Below are positions 14,590-21,827 of a stretch of 64,000 nt of DNA, piece after piece. The translations under genes and the position numbers were made by a program. The notes beneath the pieces are model-generated. The model did no database searches and was not told the DNA's origin. It was given only the letters and a program-made list of their open reading frames with translations. How positions within the stretch are numbered: the stretch's first letter is position 1; each line of letters opens with the position of its first letter. The DNA is from Pasteurellaceae bacterium Pebbles2 (GTDB lineage Bacteria; Pseudomonadota; Gammaproteobacteria; Enterobacterales; Pasteurellaceae), in assembly GCA_023101505.1 (NCBI GenBank), contig LVZA01000001.1:1488001-1552000 (forward strand). Reading direction: 5' to 3'.

Positions 14590-15056
14590 TTAGCTTTCTT
14601 GCGTTTCATAGCGTTCTCGGGCTCGTTCTCGCCATTCCGCTAATTCTTGCAAGCTCATTTCGTTGAAATCATCAGGTCGCCAGTGGAATACCATTGCAAT
14701 GTCAGCAATGGCATTTTCGACACAATCGGCAATTTTAATCGGCGTTATTCGTCCGCTTCCGTCGTTTCCGCTTGCGCTGATGTCGGCGTTAAAAAACCGA
14801 TTACCGCCGTAGTTAATTCGGTGAAATCGCTTACCGCCATTGTTTCAAAATCATTTTTATGCAACATCGGTTGGGTAACACGTGGCAATAAAAGCATTAA
14901 GGCATTTACATCAGATTGTAATAAATCAAGTAATTTCAGCCCTTTTAATGCGGGAACTGTAGGCTTAATCACTTGAATTTCATTAATGGCTTTTTCGCCT
15001 CGCATAATGGGTAACGATAACGAAACTGCGGTTGAATTTTGTCGTGTTTTTTTCAT
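14590..15056 (-). CDS. E': Tail protein gpE+E' made by -1 frameshift
   Basis: The reading frame -1 to E stays open to TAA at 14590 and carries the typical P2 GpE' sequence (ENAIADIAMVFHWRPDDF, MSLQELAEWRERARERYE). It has no own start. In the E frame the slippery heptamer T-TTT-TTA lies at 14790-14796 (read on the minus strand: GGT TTT TTA), about 16 codons before the E stop; slipping back one base there joins E to E'. P2 and many contractile-tailed phages make E+E' this way as the tape-measure chaperone pair. The fusion is inferred from the conserved layout. Confidence 0.8.
14745..15056 (-). CDS. E: Tail assembly chaperone gpE
   Basis: 103 residues, counterpart of P2 gpE. N-terminal basic stretch (KKTRQNSTAVSLSLPIMRGEK), then a helical core (LKLLDLLQSDVNALMLLLPRVTQPML). 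It acts with the frameshifted E+E' form as a chaperone of the tape measure protein. Lies between the tube gene FII and U. Stop TAA at 14745 follows GAAACGACGGAAGCGGACGAA-type acidic codons; most ribosomes should end here, with a minority slipping at 14790-14796. Confidence 0.85.
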   Translation of the reverse strand: MKKTRQNSTAVSLSLPIMRGEKAINEIQVIKPTVPALKGLKLLDLLQSDVNALMLLLPRVTQPMLHKNDFETMAVSDFTELTTAVIGFLTPTSAQAETTEADE

Positions 15057-15114
15057 TGTGTTTTTCCTGTCAAAAGTGAAAGAATAGGGCGTATGCTTAC
15101 GCCCAATAAATCAA

Positions 15115-15624
15115 TTATTTCAAGCCAATAGCGGCACGGTGTTCACTTAAACGGTCTTTGCCATCTACAATGAAAATGCTGTTAATCATATCAATTTCGA
15201 TTACATCAGCCCCATTTTCAATAACCTTATAATAGGTGAGTGGCACAGTGAAACTGTGTTCGGTGTCGTCGCCTACTTTGGAAGAACCTGCATCAATTTC
15301 GCCAAAACGTCCACGCATTACAATTTCAATGCTAGTTACTTCGCCGCTATCATCTTGTTCATAAGCCCCCATAAAACGCAGTGGTACGCCGTCAATGTTT
15401 GAACCGAATAATTTCAGAAATTCCACCATATAACCGCCCATTTTTAGGGTGGTTTCTAAGGTTTCTAAACCGAGATTAACCTTGACTGCGCCAATCATAC
15501 TGCCTGAGCGATATTCTTCGAGTTTGAGTGCTAATTTAGGTTGTTCTAGTTCGTTGATTTGTCCGTGATAGCTGTTACCATCACCGAACACATTCATTAA
15601 TTTTAATTTACGAGGTAATCCCAT
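15115..15624 (-). CDS. FII: Major tail tube protein FII
   Basis: 169 residues, the P2 gpFII family length. Begins MGLPRKLKLMNVFGDGNSY, typical of contractile tail tube proteins; contains RGRFGEIDAGSSKVGDDTEHSF and VPLTYYKVIENGADVIEIDM. It polymerises into the inner tube below the head. It starts 2 bases after the sheath stop, so the two are translated from one mRNA. Confidence 0.93.
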   Translation of the reverse strand: MGLPRKLKLMNVFGDGNSYHGQINELEQPKLALKLEEYRSGSMIGAVKVNLGLETLETTLKMGGYMVEFLKLFGSNIDGVPLRFMGAYEQDDSGEVTSIEIVMRGRFGEIDAGSSKVGDDTEHSFTVPLTYYKVIENGADVIEIDMINSIFIVDGKDRLSEHRAAIGLK

Positions 15625-15626
15625 TT

Positions 15627-16814
15627 TTATGCCCCTACTTTGGTGATTTCATCGGCAAGCTGTACTAAATATTCATCGCTGACATATTGGTTAAATTCCA
15701 GTTGTTCTAACAATGGTGCGGCACAATAATCATAGCCGATTAATAATTTCGCATCTTTTAAGGTTTCTGCGGTGTTAAATTCTTTTTTCACAAAGGCTTT
15801 ACCGCCAACCAATTTGCCCTCGTTCGTCCAATAACGCCATTTGGCATTAATCGCTTCCACCATATCTTTAACTAAAGTAACGGAAATATTTTTATCCATT
15901 GCCCAGTCGAACGATTGTGCGATAGTGTCTTTTAACACTTGTGCGGTGCGAGTTTGGTTTTCATATAAGAATGTTTTGTCGGTGGAACAGGTGCGTACAC
16001 CCCAGAATTTGTAGCCGTTGTAATTAATACAACAGGTTACACCTTGTTCATTCAAATAGTTCACATCGGTTGCACCGTCGTTAATGTCGAATGAAAGCGG
16101 TTGAGTAACGCCTGTTACGCCTGTGATGTCTTTATTAGAAATAGCAGTGTGCCAGCCTTGCACCTGATCTTGATAAGCACGCATTGCTGCTGCACGAGTA
16201 ACCGCATAATCAATTTCAGTTTGTTTGGTGTTAGGATTGAACGAAAGGAAATCACCAAAAATTAACATTAATTCACGTTGCGAGAATTGGCGACGATAGG
16301 CGACCACTTGATCTTTGGTTTTGCAACCATAACAAGAGGCATAAACAAAGCCGTTGAGCTTTTTAGCTACCGTCAATAATTCCGTGGTAACGTCTTGGCT
16401 ATCGTATTTCGGTACAATAAAAATGCGTGGTTTTACGCCAGTAACGGCTTGCGCCACTAAAAAGGCTTTCAAGCCTGTGTATTCGCCAGTGTCGGTATCA
16501 ACACCGCCAATCACATTGCTTTTCATTGTTTCTTCATCGGTATTTTCTTCCACACGCACCACAATCACTTTTGTGTTGGTGATGTCTAAAATACCGTCCA
16601 GTGCACGAGAAAGCGTGCCTTGCTTGCCTGCTTTGGCAATGACACTGGCGGTAATGCCTGTGAGTAAGGTCGGTTTATTGAGTGGGAAGACGGTTTCATC
16701 GGCATCAGGTGCAGTTGCAACTAAGCCAATCACCGCTGTTGAAGATACGGTTAAGGTTCGTAGTGTTTCGGTGATTTCCGTAACACGGACGCCGTGCAAA
16801 AATTCATCAGACAT
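15627..16814 (-). CDS. FI: Tail sheath protein FI
   Basis: 395-residue contractile tail sheath, same length as P2 gpFI. Starts MSDEFLHGVRVTEIT; contains VIGLVATAPDADETVFPLN, GDFLSFNPNTKQTEIDYAVTRAAAMRA and the C-terminal YWTNEGKLVGGKAFVKKEFNTAETLKD blocks characteristic of the family. Forms the contracting outer layer of the tail. First of the FI-FII pair; a hairpin of inverted uptake signals separates it from the upstream tail fibre block. Confidence 0.95.
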   Translation of the reverse strand: MSDEFLHGVRVTEITETLRTLTVSSTAVIGLVATAPDADETVFPLNKPTLLTGITASVIAKAGKQGTLSRALDGILDITNTKVIVVRVEENTDEETMKSNVIGGVDTDTGEYTGLKAFLVAQAVTGVKPRIFIVPKYDSQDVTTELLTVAKKLNGFVYASCYGCKTKDQVVAYRRQFSQRELMLIFGDFLSFNPNTKQTEIDYAVTRAAAMRAYQDQVQGWHTAISNKDITGVTGVTQPLSFDINDGATDVNYLNEQGVTCCINYNGYKFWGVRTCSTDKTFLYENQTRTAQVLKDTIAQSFDWAMDKNISVTLVKDMVEAINAKWRYWTNEGKLVGGKAFVKKEFNTAETLKDAKLLIGYDYCAAPLLEQLEFNQYVSDEYLVQLADEITKVGA

Positions 16815-16915
16815 AATTTAGCCCTATGGTTTCGGTTGGAAAAGATAGGGCTATTGTGTGGTGAATGGTTGAAATTTGCGACAGGTTGGAATTGTGAAAA
16901 AGTGGCTAACAATGC

Positions 16916-16947
16916 ACCGCACTTTTGTCAATGACGAAAAGTGCGGT
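16916..16947. terminator. Inverted uptake-signal hairpin before FI
   Basis: ACCGCACTTTTGTC and GACGAAAAGTGCGGT pair with a 3-base loop and one bulge: a 14-bp stem in the 144-base gap between the tail fibre accessory genes and FI. Strong enough to end part of the upstream transcript, which would imply a separate start for FI-FII-E-U-D. Confidence 0.65.
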
Positions 16948-16958
16948 CTAAAATTTGC

Positions 16959-17213
16959 CTATTTTCTAAAATGAGCAGGATATTGCTTGCGTTCTATTTC
17001 GCTTTCATAAGCGGTTTTGCAGTGTTCACGGTCGAAAAATAAGCCATTAACGAAATGAAACATTAATCGCCAGCGTAACCGCTTGTCTTGTTCTAGCACG
17101 AAATTACGATAACAACGGCTTGAAATGGTTTCATCGGCATAACCAAAGGCAAAAGCGTTCGCCAGTTGGTCAATAGCGATTAAAATTTGCTTGCACCACG
17201 TTTTGAATGTCAT
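16959..17213 (-). CDS. Small protein after the tail fibre accessory gene, unknown
   Basis: 84 residues, basic and aromatic (DETISSRCYRNFVLEQDKRL, RWRLMFHFVNGLFFDREHC). It overlaps the end of the preceding gene by 4 bases, typical of coupled translation. Genes of this size follow tail fibre genes in many Haemophilus phages, but I cannot name the function. Confidence 0.6.
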   Translation of the reverse strand: MTFKTWCKQILIAIDQLANAFAFGYADETISSRCYRNFVLEQDKRLRWRLMFHFVNGLFFDREHCKTAYESEIERKQYPAHFRK

Positions 17214-17986
17214 AGCTCTTGCTCCGTTACATAGTCATTATAGGTTTTCGCCCAGCCTTGTGAATAATCATAATCAAGCGGATTTTCGACAGTTTCCATT
17301 TGCATTTTATGCTGAACCGCCAAGGCGTGCATAGCGGAAACATTTTCTTTGATTGTGCGGATAATCAAAGCAAAATCATCACGGTTTAAATGGGTAACGG
17401 AATTATCCGCACAAATCCATAATTCAGGGGTGATTTCTTTTTCCGCTGAAAAATCGTCGTCCATCACCGCTTTTGCCCCAATCATTTTGACGAAAGACGT
17501 TTCATCGCTATCAAACCATTTATTTAGGCTTGCAACAAATACACCGCCAAAGCAAACTTCATCACGCTTTGCGTTGATTTTAGTGCGCATTTCTTCTTGT
17601 TGTTGAGCTTTGATTTCGGCTTGTTTTTCTGCCGTTAGTACCCACGCAGAACCGCTCCATTCGCAATGTGTGCAAGTGGGCGCAAGTGCGGTGTAGTTTT
17701 CGGGAATTTCACCAAGTTCTGTGATCGCTAATTCGGTTTTATCGACCGTTGAATAAACTTTTTCACCACGGTGATCTGGTTGATATTGCCAGCCATTACC
17801 TACACGAACAATGGCAAATCCTTCTTTGATCTTGGGCGGTTGCTCTAAATAAGAACCTTGAGCCAACCCACCGCCTGTGCTTACAAATTCGGTGGTTTTG
17901 CCAAGATAAACACCTTGGCTATCGGTTTGATAAACGGTAATTTCACCGCTTTCAAGGGCAAAGCCTTGTTCATCAAATTTAATCAT
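17210..17986 (-). CDS. Tail fibre accessory/assembly protein
   Basis: 258 residues in the position of P2 gene G, the tail fibre assembly chaperone. N-terminal ~110 residues are beta-rich and end with the GSAWVLTAEKQAEIKAQQQEEMRTKINAKRDE block, in which a fibre-like head joins a helical segment, followed by a C-terminal domain (FDSDETSFVKMIGAKAVMDDD ... NRDDFALIIRTIKENVSAMHALA) of the type found in fibre accessory proteins. Chaperone role is inferred from the place and general architecture. Confidence 0.65.
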   Translation of the reverse strand: MIKFDEQGFALESGEITVYQTDSQGVYLGKTTEFVSTGGGLAQGSYLEQPPKIKEGFAIVRVGNGWQYQPDHRGEKVYSTVDKTELAITELGEIPENYTALAPTCTHCEWSGSAWVLTAEKQAEIKAQQQEEMRTKINAKRDEVCFGGVFVASLNKWFDSDETSFVKMIGAKAVMDDDFSAEKEITPELWICADNSVTHLNRDDFALIIRTIKENVSAMHALAVQHKMQMETVENPLDYDYSQGWAKTYNDYVTEQEL

Positions 17987-18007
17987 TTTTCGTCTCCTAT
18001 GTTAGGC

Positions 18008-18799
18008 TTATGCCGCCAAGCAAATGTATTGGAATGCGATGTTGCGTGGGCGAGTTTCGTTACCACCCGAGCTATAGACTAGCCCGTTTCCAGTTCCAAA
18101 TGTAGTTGCTTCCCCATTTGCTTTTACGGCTAGCCCATCAGTTCCATTAATACCCCAGCCTAATTGATTTCTATTAATGTGTGAAGCATAACCACTGACT
18201 TGAGTGTTCACAATCCCTAGCTTTAAACTGTGGGTATGGGATTTAAATAGATCACTTTGTTCAGATAATAATGCTCGTCCACTATCTACATTCCGCCCCA
18301 TATCTAAACCACGGATAAATTCCCCTCGCAAATCAGGCAATTTGCCTGTAGGATATTTTTTAGCTAACTCAGGATAGGTACTTTTGTTAAATGTTTGCCC
18401 ATTCATCGCTAAACAGCCACTGGGTACAGTGGTCATTGGGTGGGGAATTGGCACACCAACCAGTAAATTACGTAAGCTAATAAAATCGTCTTGTTCTGCT
18501 TTATTACCAACACCGCTTTGCGTAATAGCGGTTTTCACAAACGCTGTAGTAGCAATTTGCTGGCTATTCACCGATTGTGCCGCCGTTGGGGCGGTTGGTG
18601 TGCCTGTCAATTCAGGGGAAGCTAAATTTGCTTTGTTTGTGCTTAAATCTTCGGTTTGTTGTTTCAAAAATGCGGTGCGGTTGGCAAGTTGTTTGGCTTG
18701 TTTATTGGAAATGCCGTCAACGCCACCGACCACAGGATCGGTTTTTTCGATTTGGTAAATGCCATCAGCCCATTCGGCTTGCTCAATTAGTGTTGCCAT
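18008..18799 (-). CDS. H: Tail fibre protein (gpH-like, short)
   Basis: 263 residues. The N-terminal part (ADGIYQIEKTDPVVGG, ISNKQAKQLANRTAFLKQQ) matches the baseplate-binding region of P2 gpH-type fibres. The middle has a phage tail collar-like domain (PIPHPMTTVPSGCLAMNGQ, TGKLPDLRGEFIRGLDMGR) and the C-terminus ends ETRPRNIAFQYICLAA. It is much shorter than P2 gpH (over 600 residues), so the long shaft is missing. The C-terminal part should determine the host receptor. Start overlaps the stop of I by one base. Confidence 0.85.
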   Translation of the reverse strand: MATLIEQAEWADGIYQIEKTDPVVGGVDGISNKQAKQLANRTAFLKQQTEDLSTNKANLASPELTGTPTAPTAAQSVNSQQIATTAFVKTAITQSGVGNKAEQDDFISLRNLLVGVPIPHPMTTVPSGCLAMNGQTFNKSTYPELAKKYPTGKLPDLRGEFIRGLDMGRNVDSGRALLSEQSDLFKSHTHSLKLGIVNTQVSGYASHINRNQLGWGINGTDGLAVKANGEATTFGTGNGLVYSSGGNETRPRNIAFQYICLAA

Positions 18800-19365
18800 T
18801 ATGCTACTCCGTAAGAAAACTCACCGTCATAGGTGATTTTATGGTTATAAAGGTTATTTGCTTGTTCAAAATGTAAGCCGATTAAATGACAACGCACAGG
18901 GACAGTGTTGGCAAGTAATCGGCGAACTTGTGCCGATTGTTCAAGGCTAATTGGGTGTTGTAAATAAACCCGATAGGTTGCCCAATGTGTATCGGTCGAG
19001 CCGTGAACATAATCGCCGTTATAGTTTGATTTTTCGTTATAAAACACGGCAGATAGATTTTCTAAAATCGTTACATCGCCATAACCTGCACTGGCTAATA
19101 CTCGTCGAATACTGCTCACCGTGCCTTTAATTTTATGAATATGAATGCTGTCTAAAATGGCGTTGCGTTTGTCTTCTTCCGCCCAATCTTCGTCCCATTC
19201 GTCCACTGAAACAGACCACGCTAACCACGGTAGCAATTCAACTGGGCAGTGCTTTGCTTGCCATAGCAAATTAATGGGCACGGGAATATCTGAAATCACC
19301 GCAAAGGTGTGCGACAATTTCCGCTCAAGGGGCGTTGAGCCAATCGGCAGTAGTGATTTATTCAT
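18799..19365 (-). CDS. I: Baseplate/tail protein gpI
   Basis: 188-residue homologue of P2 gpI. Conserved features: TPLERKLSHTFAVISDIPVPI near the N-terminus, LLPWLAWSVSVDEWDEDWAEEDKR in the centre, then HKIKGTVSSIRRVLASAGYGDV. It links baseplate wedge and fibres. The start overlaps the J stop by 8 bases. The C-terminal segment mentions no fibre function of its own. Confidence 0.9.
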   Translation of the reverse strand: MNKSLLPIGSTPLERKLSHTFAVISDIPVPINLLWQAKHCPVELLPWLAWSVSVDEWDEDWAEEDKRNAILDSIHIHKIKGTVSSIRRVLASAGYGDVTILENLSAVFYNEKSNYNGDYVHGSTDTHWATYRVYLQHPISLEQSAQVRRLLANTVPVRCHLIGLHFEQANNLYNHKITYDGEFSYGVA

Positions 19366-20275
19366 CTCGACCGCCTACATTTAATTGAATATCCGTACAA
19401 TAGGCGGATTGTTGGGCGTTGATCGCAATGTTTTGTGTTGGAGAGGTGAGTACCACATTTTGCACGCCCTCTTGATGTAAGGCGGCATAAACACCCGATA
19501 AGGTAATATCAATGCCTAGGGCGTGTTGTTTTTTAACGAATTTTTCCACCGCACTTTTCACATTGGCGAATACCACACTTTCTAGCACTGACGGATACAA
19601 CGTAAGCGTCGCATTGATTTGATATTCTACAATTTGGGCGGATTGCACTTGCACGGTGTCGGTTAGCGGCCGCACGGTTTCGCTATTTAATGCGGTTTGC
19701 ACGGTTTGGATTAATGCCTGATCGGCAATCCCTTTTTCTTGATTGGAAAGCAATGTAACTAATACCGTACCTGGCGTTGGGCTTGAAATTGTCGTATCTT
19801 TCACCAAAGGGGAGGCGGTGAGCGTGTGATATTCATAACTGCCTCGACTGCCTGCCGTGCTAACACTTTCTAGCGATAATTGAATGCGATTACGCAAGCG
19901 ATCATCGCTTTCATATTCCGCTTCAATAATCGGATTTTGGCTTAAATCTTCTGCACGAATAAGTAAACGCTCCACGCCAAATAATGCACCGAGATTATCC
20001 AAATCAGAACCACTGGCGAATGCTAACATCACCGCTTTCGCTTTTTCGTTGATATGCGAACGCAACAACAATTCCAAATAGGCATTTTCTTCTAATAACT
20101 TGACTACAGGTTCACTTTCATATTGCAAACGTTCTGCCCAAAAAGTGCGGTCATTTTCGTCATTAAATCGGCTAATAAATGCCTGCTTACGATTATTTAG
20201 CAAGGTTTCAAAATCAAATTCGTCAATCACTTTGGGGAATGGCAAATTATTTAAATCAATGACGTTATATTTCAT
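19358..20275 (-). CDS. J: Baseplate protein gpJ
   Basis: 305 residues, the length of P2 gpJ, a baseplate wedge component. Motifs: IDLNNLPFPKVIDEFDFETLL at the N-terminus, ASGSDLDNLGALFGVERLLI, and a C-terminal QHALGIDITLSGVYAALHQEGVQNV. Part of the strictly ordered V-W-J-I-H baseplate block, overlapping W by 4 bases. Confidence 0.93.
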   Translation of the reverse strand: MKYNVIDLNNLPFPKVIDEFDFETLLNNRKQAFISRFNDENDRTFWAERLQYESEPVVKLLEENAYLELLLRSHINEKAKAVMLAFASGSDLDNLGALFGVERLLIRAEDLSQNPIIEAEYESDDRLRNRIQLSLESVSTAGSRGSYEYHTLTASPLVKDTTISSPTPGTVLVTLLSNQEKGIADQALIQTVQTALNSETVRPLTDTVQVQSAQIVEYQINATLTLYPSVLESVVFANVKSAVEKFVKKQHALGIDITLSGVYAALHQEGVQNVVLTSPTQNIAINAQQSAYCTDIQLNVGGRDE

Positions 20276-20607
20276 TTTCCACCTAATAACAAATTGTCGT
20301 AATGAATAGTTTTATGCGTATTTGTGCGGCGACCGACCAGCGTTGCCGTGATTTTCCCTTGTTGGAATTCGGGTTTAAATTGGCTGATTTGTAAACGCTT
20401 TTCCCACTTATTTAATGCCACTACAGCACAACTGGCAATTTGCAAGAGCAAAATGCGATCAATCGGACGGTCAATCAGTTTAGGAATATTTGAACCGTAA
20501 TCTCGGCGTTGTATTCGAGAGCCGATCTGCGTGGTGAGAATGTCTGCCACAGATTGCCGAATATGATCGGTTTCAACTGTGATTTTTTGCCCTGTTAATC
20601 TGTTCAT
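20272..20607 (-). CDS. W: Baseplate protein gpW (gp25-like)
   Basis: 111 residues of the gp25/gpW family, the conserved wedge protein shared with T4 gp25 and type VI secretion TssE. Recognisable by IRQSVADILTTQIGSRIQRRDYGSNIPKLIDRPID. One-base overlap with V and 4-base overlap with J show tight operon packing. Confidence 0.93.
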   Translation of the reverse strand: MNRLTGQKITVETDHIRQSVADILTTQIGSRIQRRDYGSNIPKLIDRPIDRILLLQIASCAVVALNKWEKRLQISQFKPEFQQGKITATLVGRRTNTHKTIHYDNLLLGGK

Positions 20608-21146
20608 TACGACGGTTTCCCTGTTGTGCCGCCACTGTCGCCTGTGTGAGTGTGTTTCATTGTTGAAATACCGCCTGCGACTTGATCACCGCCTGAGATG
20701 ATAGAACCGCCAACTTCGACATTTTGCGTGCATTTCACTAAGGGCGTATCTAGCGTGATACTGGTGCTTGCCTGAATAAGTGCGGTGGAAATTCCTGAGA
20801 TTTTTAAAGCGTGCGTGGCTTGGTTATATTCCAACCTTGCCCCATCGGCAAATTCAATCACGTGTTCATCGGCTGAATGGCTAGGGTTGTTATGTTCCAG
20901 CGTAAATACGCCTGTTAAAATCACTGCCATTGTCAGCTCACCGCTGACCGCTAAAATCACGCATTGTTCATTCATCGTCGGTGGCGACCACGAGCGAGTA
21001 GTGCCTGCTCGAAATTCCAACCACGGCAGCCAATCGGTGCGAATGCCGCCCGACAACACTTTTGCCCGACGGTTTTCATAATCCACTTCGGCAATCGTGC
21101 CAAAGCGAATAAGATTATCAATGCGACGGTTTAATTCTGCGCTCAT
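20607..21146 (-). CDS. V: Baseplate spike protein gpV
   Basis: 179 residues of the P2 gpV family, the membrane-piercing tail spike. N-terminal OB-fold region (LNRRIDNLIRFGTIAEVDYENRRAKV, DWLPWLEFRAG) and a C-terminal beta-helix tail rich in G/S/T (GGSIISGGDQVAGGISTMKHTHTG) whose HTH motif resembles the iron-binding HxH tip of such spikes (family knowledge). First gene of the V-W-J-I-H block. Confidence 0.9.
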   Translation of the reverse strand: MSAELNRRIDNLIRFGTIAEVDYENRRAKVLSGGIRTDWLPWLEFRAGTTRSWSPPTMNEQCVILAVSGELTMAVILTGVFTLEHNNPSHSADEHVIEFADGARLEYNQATHALKISGISTALIQASTSITLDTPLVKCTQNVEVGGSIISGGDQVAGGISTMKHTHTGDSGGTTGKPS

Positions 21147-21237
21147 TCAAATAGCCTAAAGTGCGGTTAAATAATTGGCATTTTGGCGGATTGTTTGGCG
21201 TGGGGCGAGTTTTGCAAGGTGTGAAAATAGGGCTAAC

Positions 21238-21261
21238 AAAAAAGCAAGCCTAGGCTTGCTT
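21238..21261 (-). terminator. Terminator after the RelE/ParE-type toxin
   Basis: A 20-bp perfect palindrome (AAGCAAGCC-TA... centre ...GGCTTGCTT) followed on the minus strand by a T-run. Lies 10 bases past the toxin stop and upstream of V, so the toxin-antitoxin unit is insulated from the baseplate operon. Confidence 0.8.
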
Positions 21262-21270
21262 CTTGGTTGA

Positions 21271-21555
21271 TTAAGGCTGTGGGTATAATCGGCGTGAATG
21301 GATTACGGTGAGAATTTCTATGCGGTCATCGTGTTCTTGATAGAGAATACGATAATGACGGCAGAATGTCATACGTTTGCCATCAGCCTGTAATTTTCCC
21401 ATTTTAGGCGCAGTGCCTAACAGCTGAAAAGTGCGGTGAAATTCTTCTAATAATTTTTTCGGCGTTGACGGAAATAGCGTATATTGATATACGCTATCTA
21501 AAATTTCATTAATATTTTTCTGTGCACGATTAGAAATAATGATGTTTTTAGGCAT
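21271..21555 (-). CDS. RelE/ParE-superfamily toxin
   Basis: 94 residues from ATG 21555 (MPKNIIISNRAQKNI). Typical RelE/ParE fold cues: early helix NINEILDSVYQY, then KLQADGKRMTFCRHYRILYQEHDDRIEILTVIHSRRLYP, whose RILYQ and IHSRR segments match the C-terminal strand and basic patch. Overlaps the antitoxin stop by 8 bases (order antitoxin-toxin). Family members cleave mRNA on ribosomes (RelE) or poison gyrase (ParE); the sequence alone does not decide. Confidence 0.8.
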   Translation of the reverse strand: MPKNIIISNRAQKNINEILDSVYQYTLFPSTPKKLLEEFHRTFQLLGTAPKMGKLQADGKRMTFCRHYRILYQEHDDRIEILTVIHSRRLYPQP

Positions 21556-21739
21556 AAAGCAACTCATCTTCCAATTCTTCATCGAGCAACGCCATTTCTA
21601 AGGCTTTTTTCTCAATGGTTTGTTGCCAAGATTGCATTGCTTCGTCAAGCGTACAATAACGCCCAGCCTTAATATCTTCTTCGCCTAAACGGATTTGTTC
21701 TGCCAAAAATTCATCATAGCCTTTTTCTTTCTTAATCAT
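21548..21739 (-). CDS. Antitoxin partner of the RelE/ParE-type toxin
   Basis: 63 residues from ATG 21739 (MIKKEKGYDEFLAEQIRLGEEDIKAGRY), acidic and helical, ending LALLDEELEDELLYA-like with several acidic residues. Size, charge and 8-base overlap with the downstream toxin fit a type II antitoxin. The longer reading frame (to 21778) lacks a ribosome site. Probably autoregulated from a promoter just upstream, since a terminator (21799-21818) separates it from gene T. Confidence 0.7.
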   Translation of the reverse strand: MIKKEKGYDEFLAEQIRLGEEDIKAGRYCTLDEAMQSWQQTIEKKALEMALLDEELEDELLYA

Positions 21740-21798
21740 TTTAACCCCCTTTGAATGGATTTTAGACGATCCTAGCACTTTTAGAAAATCGATACAAC

Positions 21799-21818
21799 AA
21801 AAAAGGGCTTTCGCCCTT
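21799..21818 (-). terminator. Terminator of tape measure gene
   Basis: AAGGGC-GAAA-GCCCTT followed by TTTT on the minus strand, 10 bases beyond the T stop codon. Confidence 0.8.
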
Positions 21819-21827
21819 GTTTTGTGT

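Noticed and set aside
18384-18876. Rightward ORFs across the tail fibre gene
   Set aside because: Antisense shadows of the fibre gene, with cysteine-rich unstructured composition.
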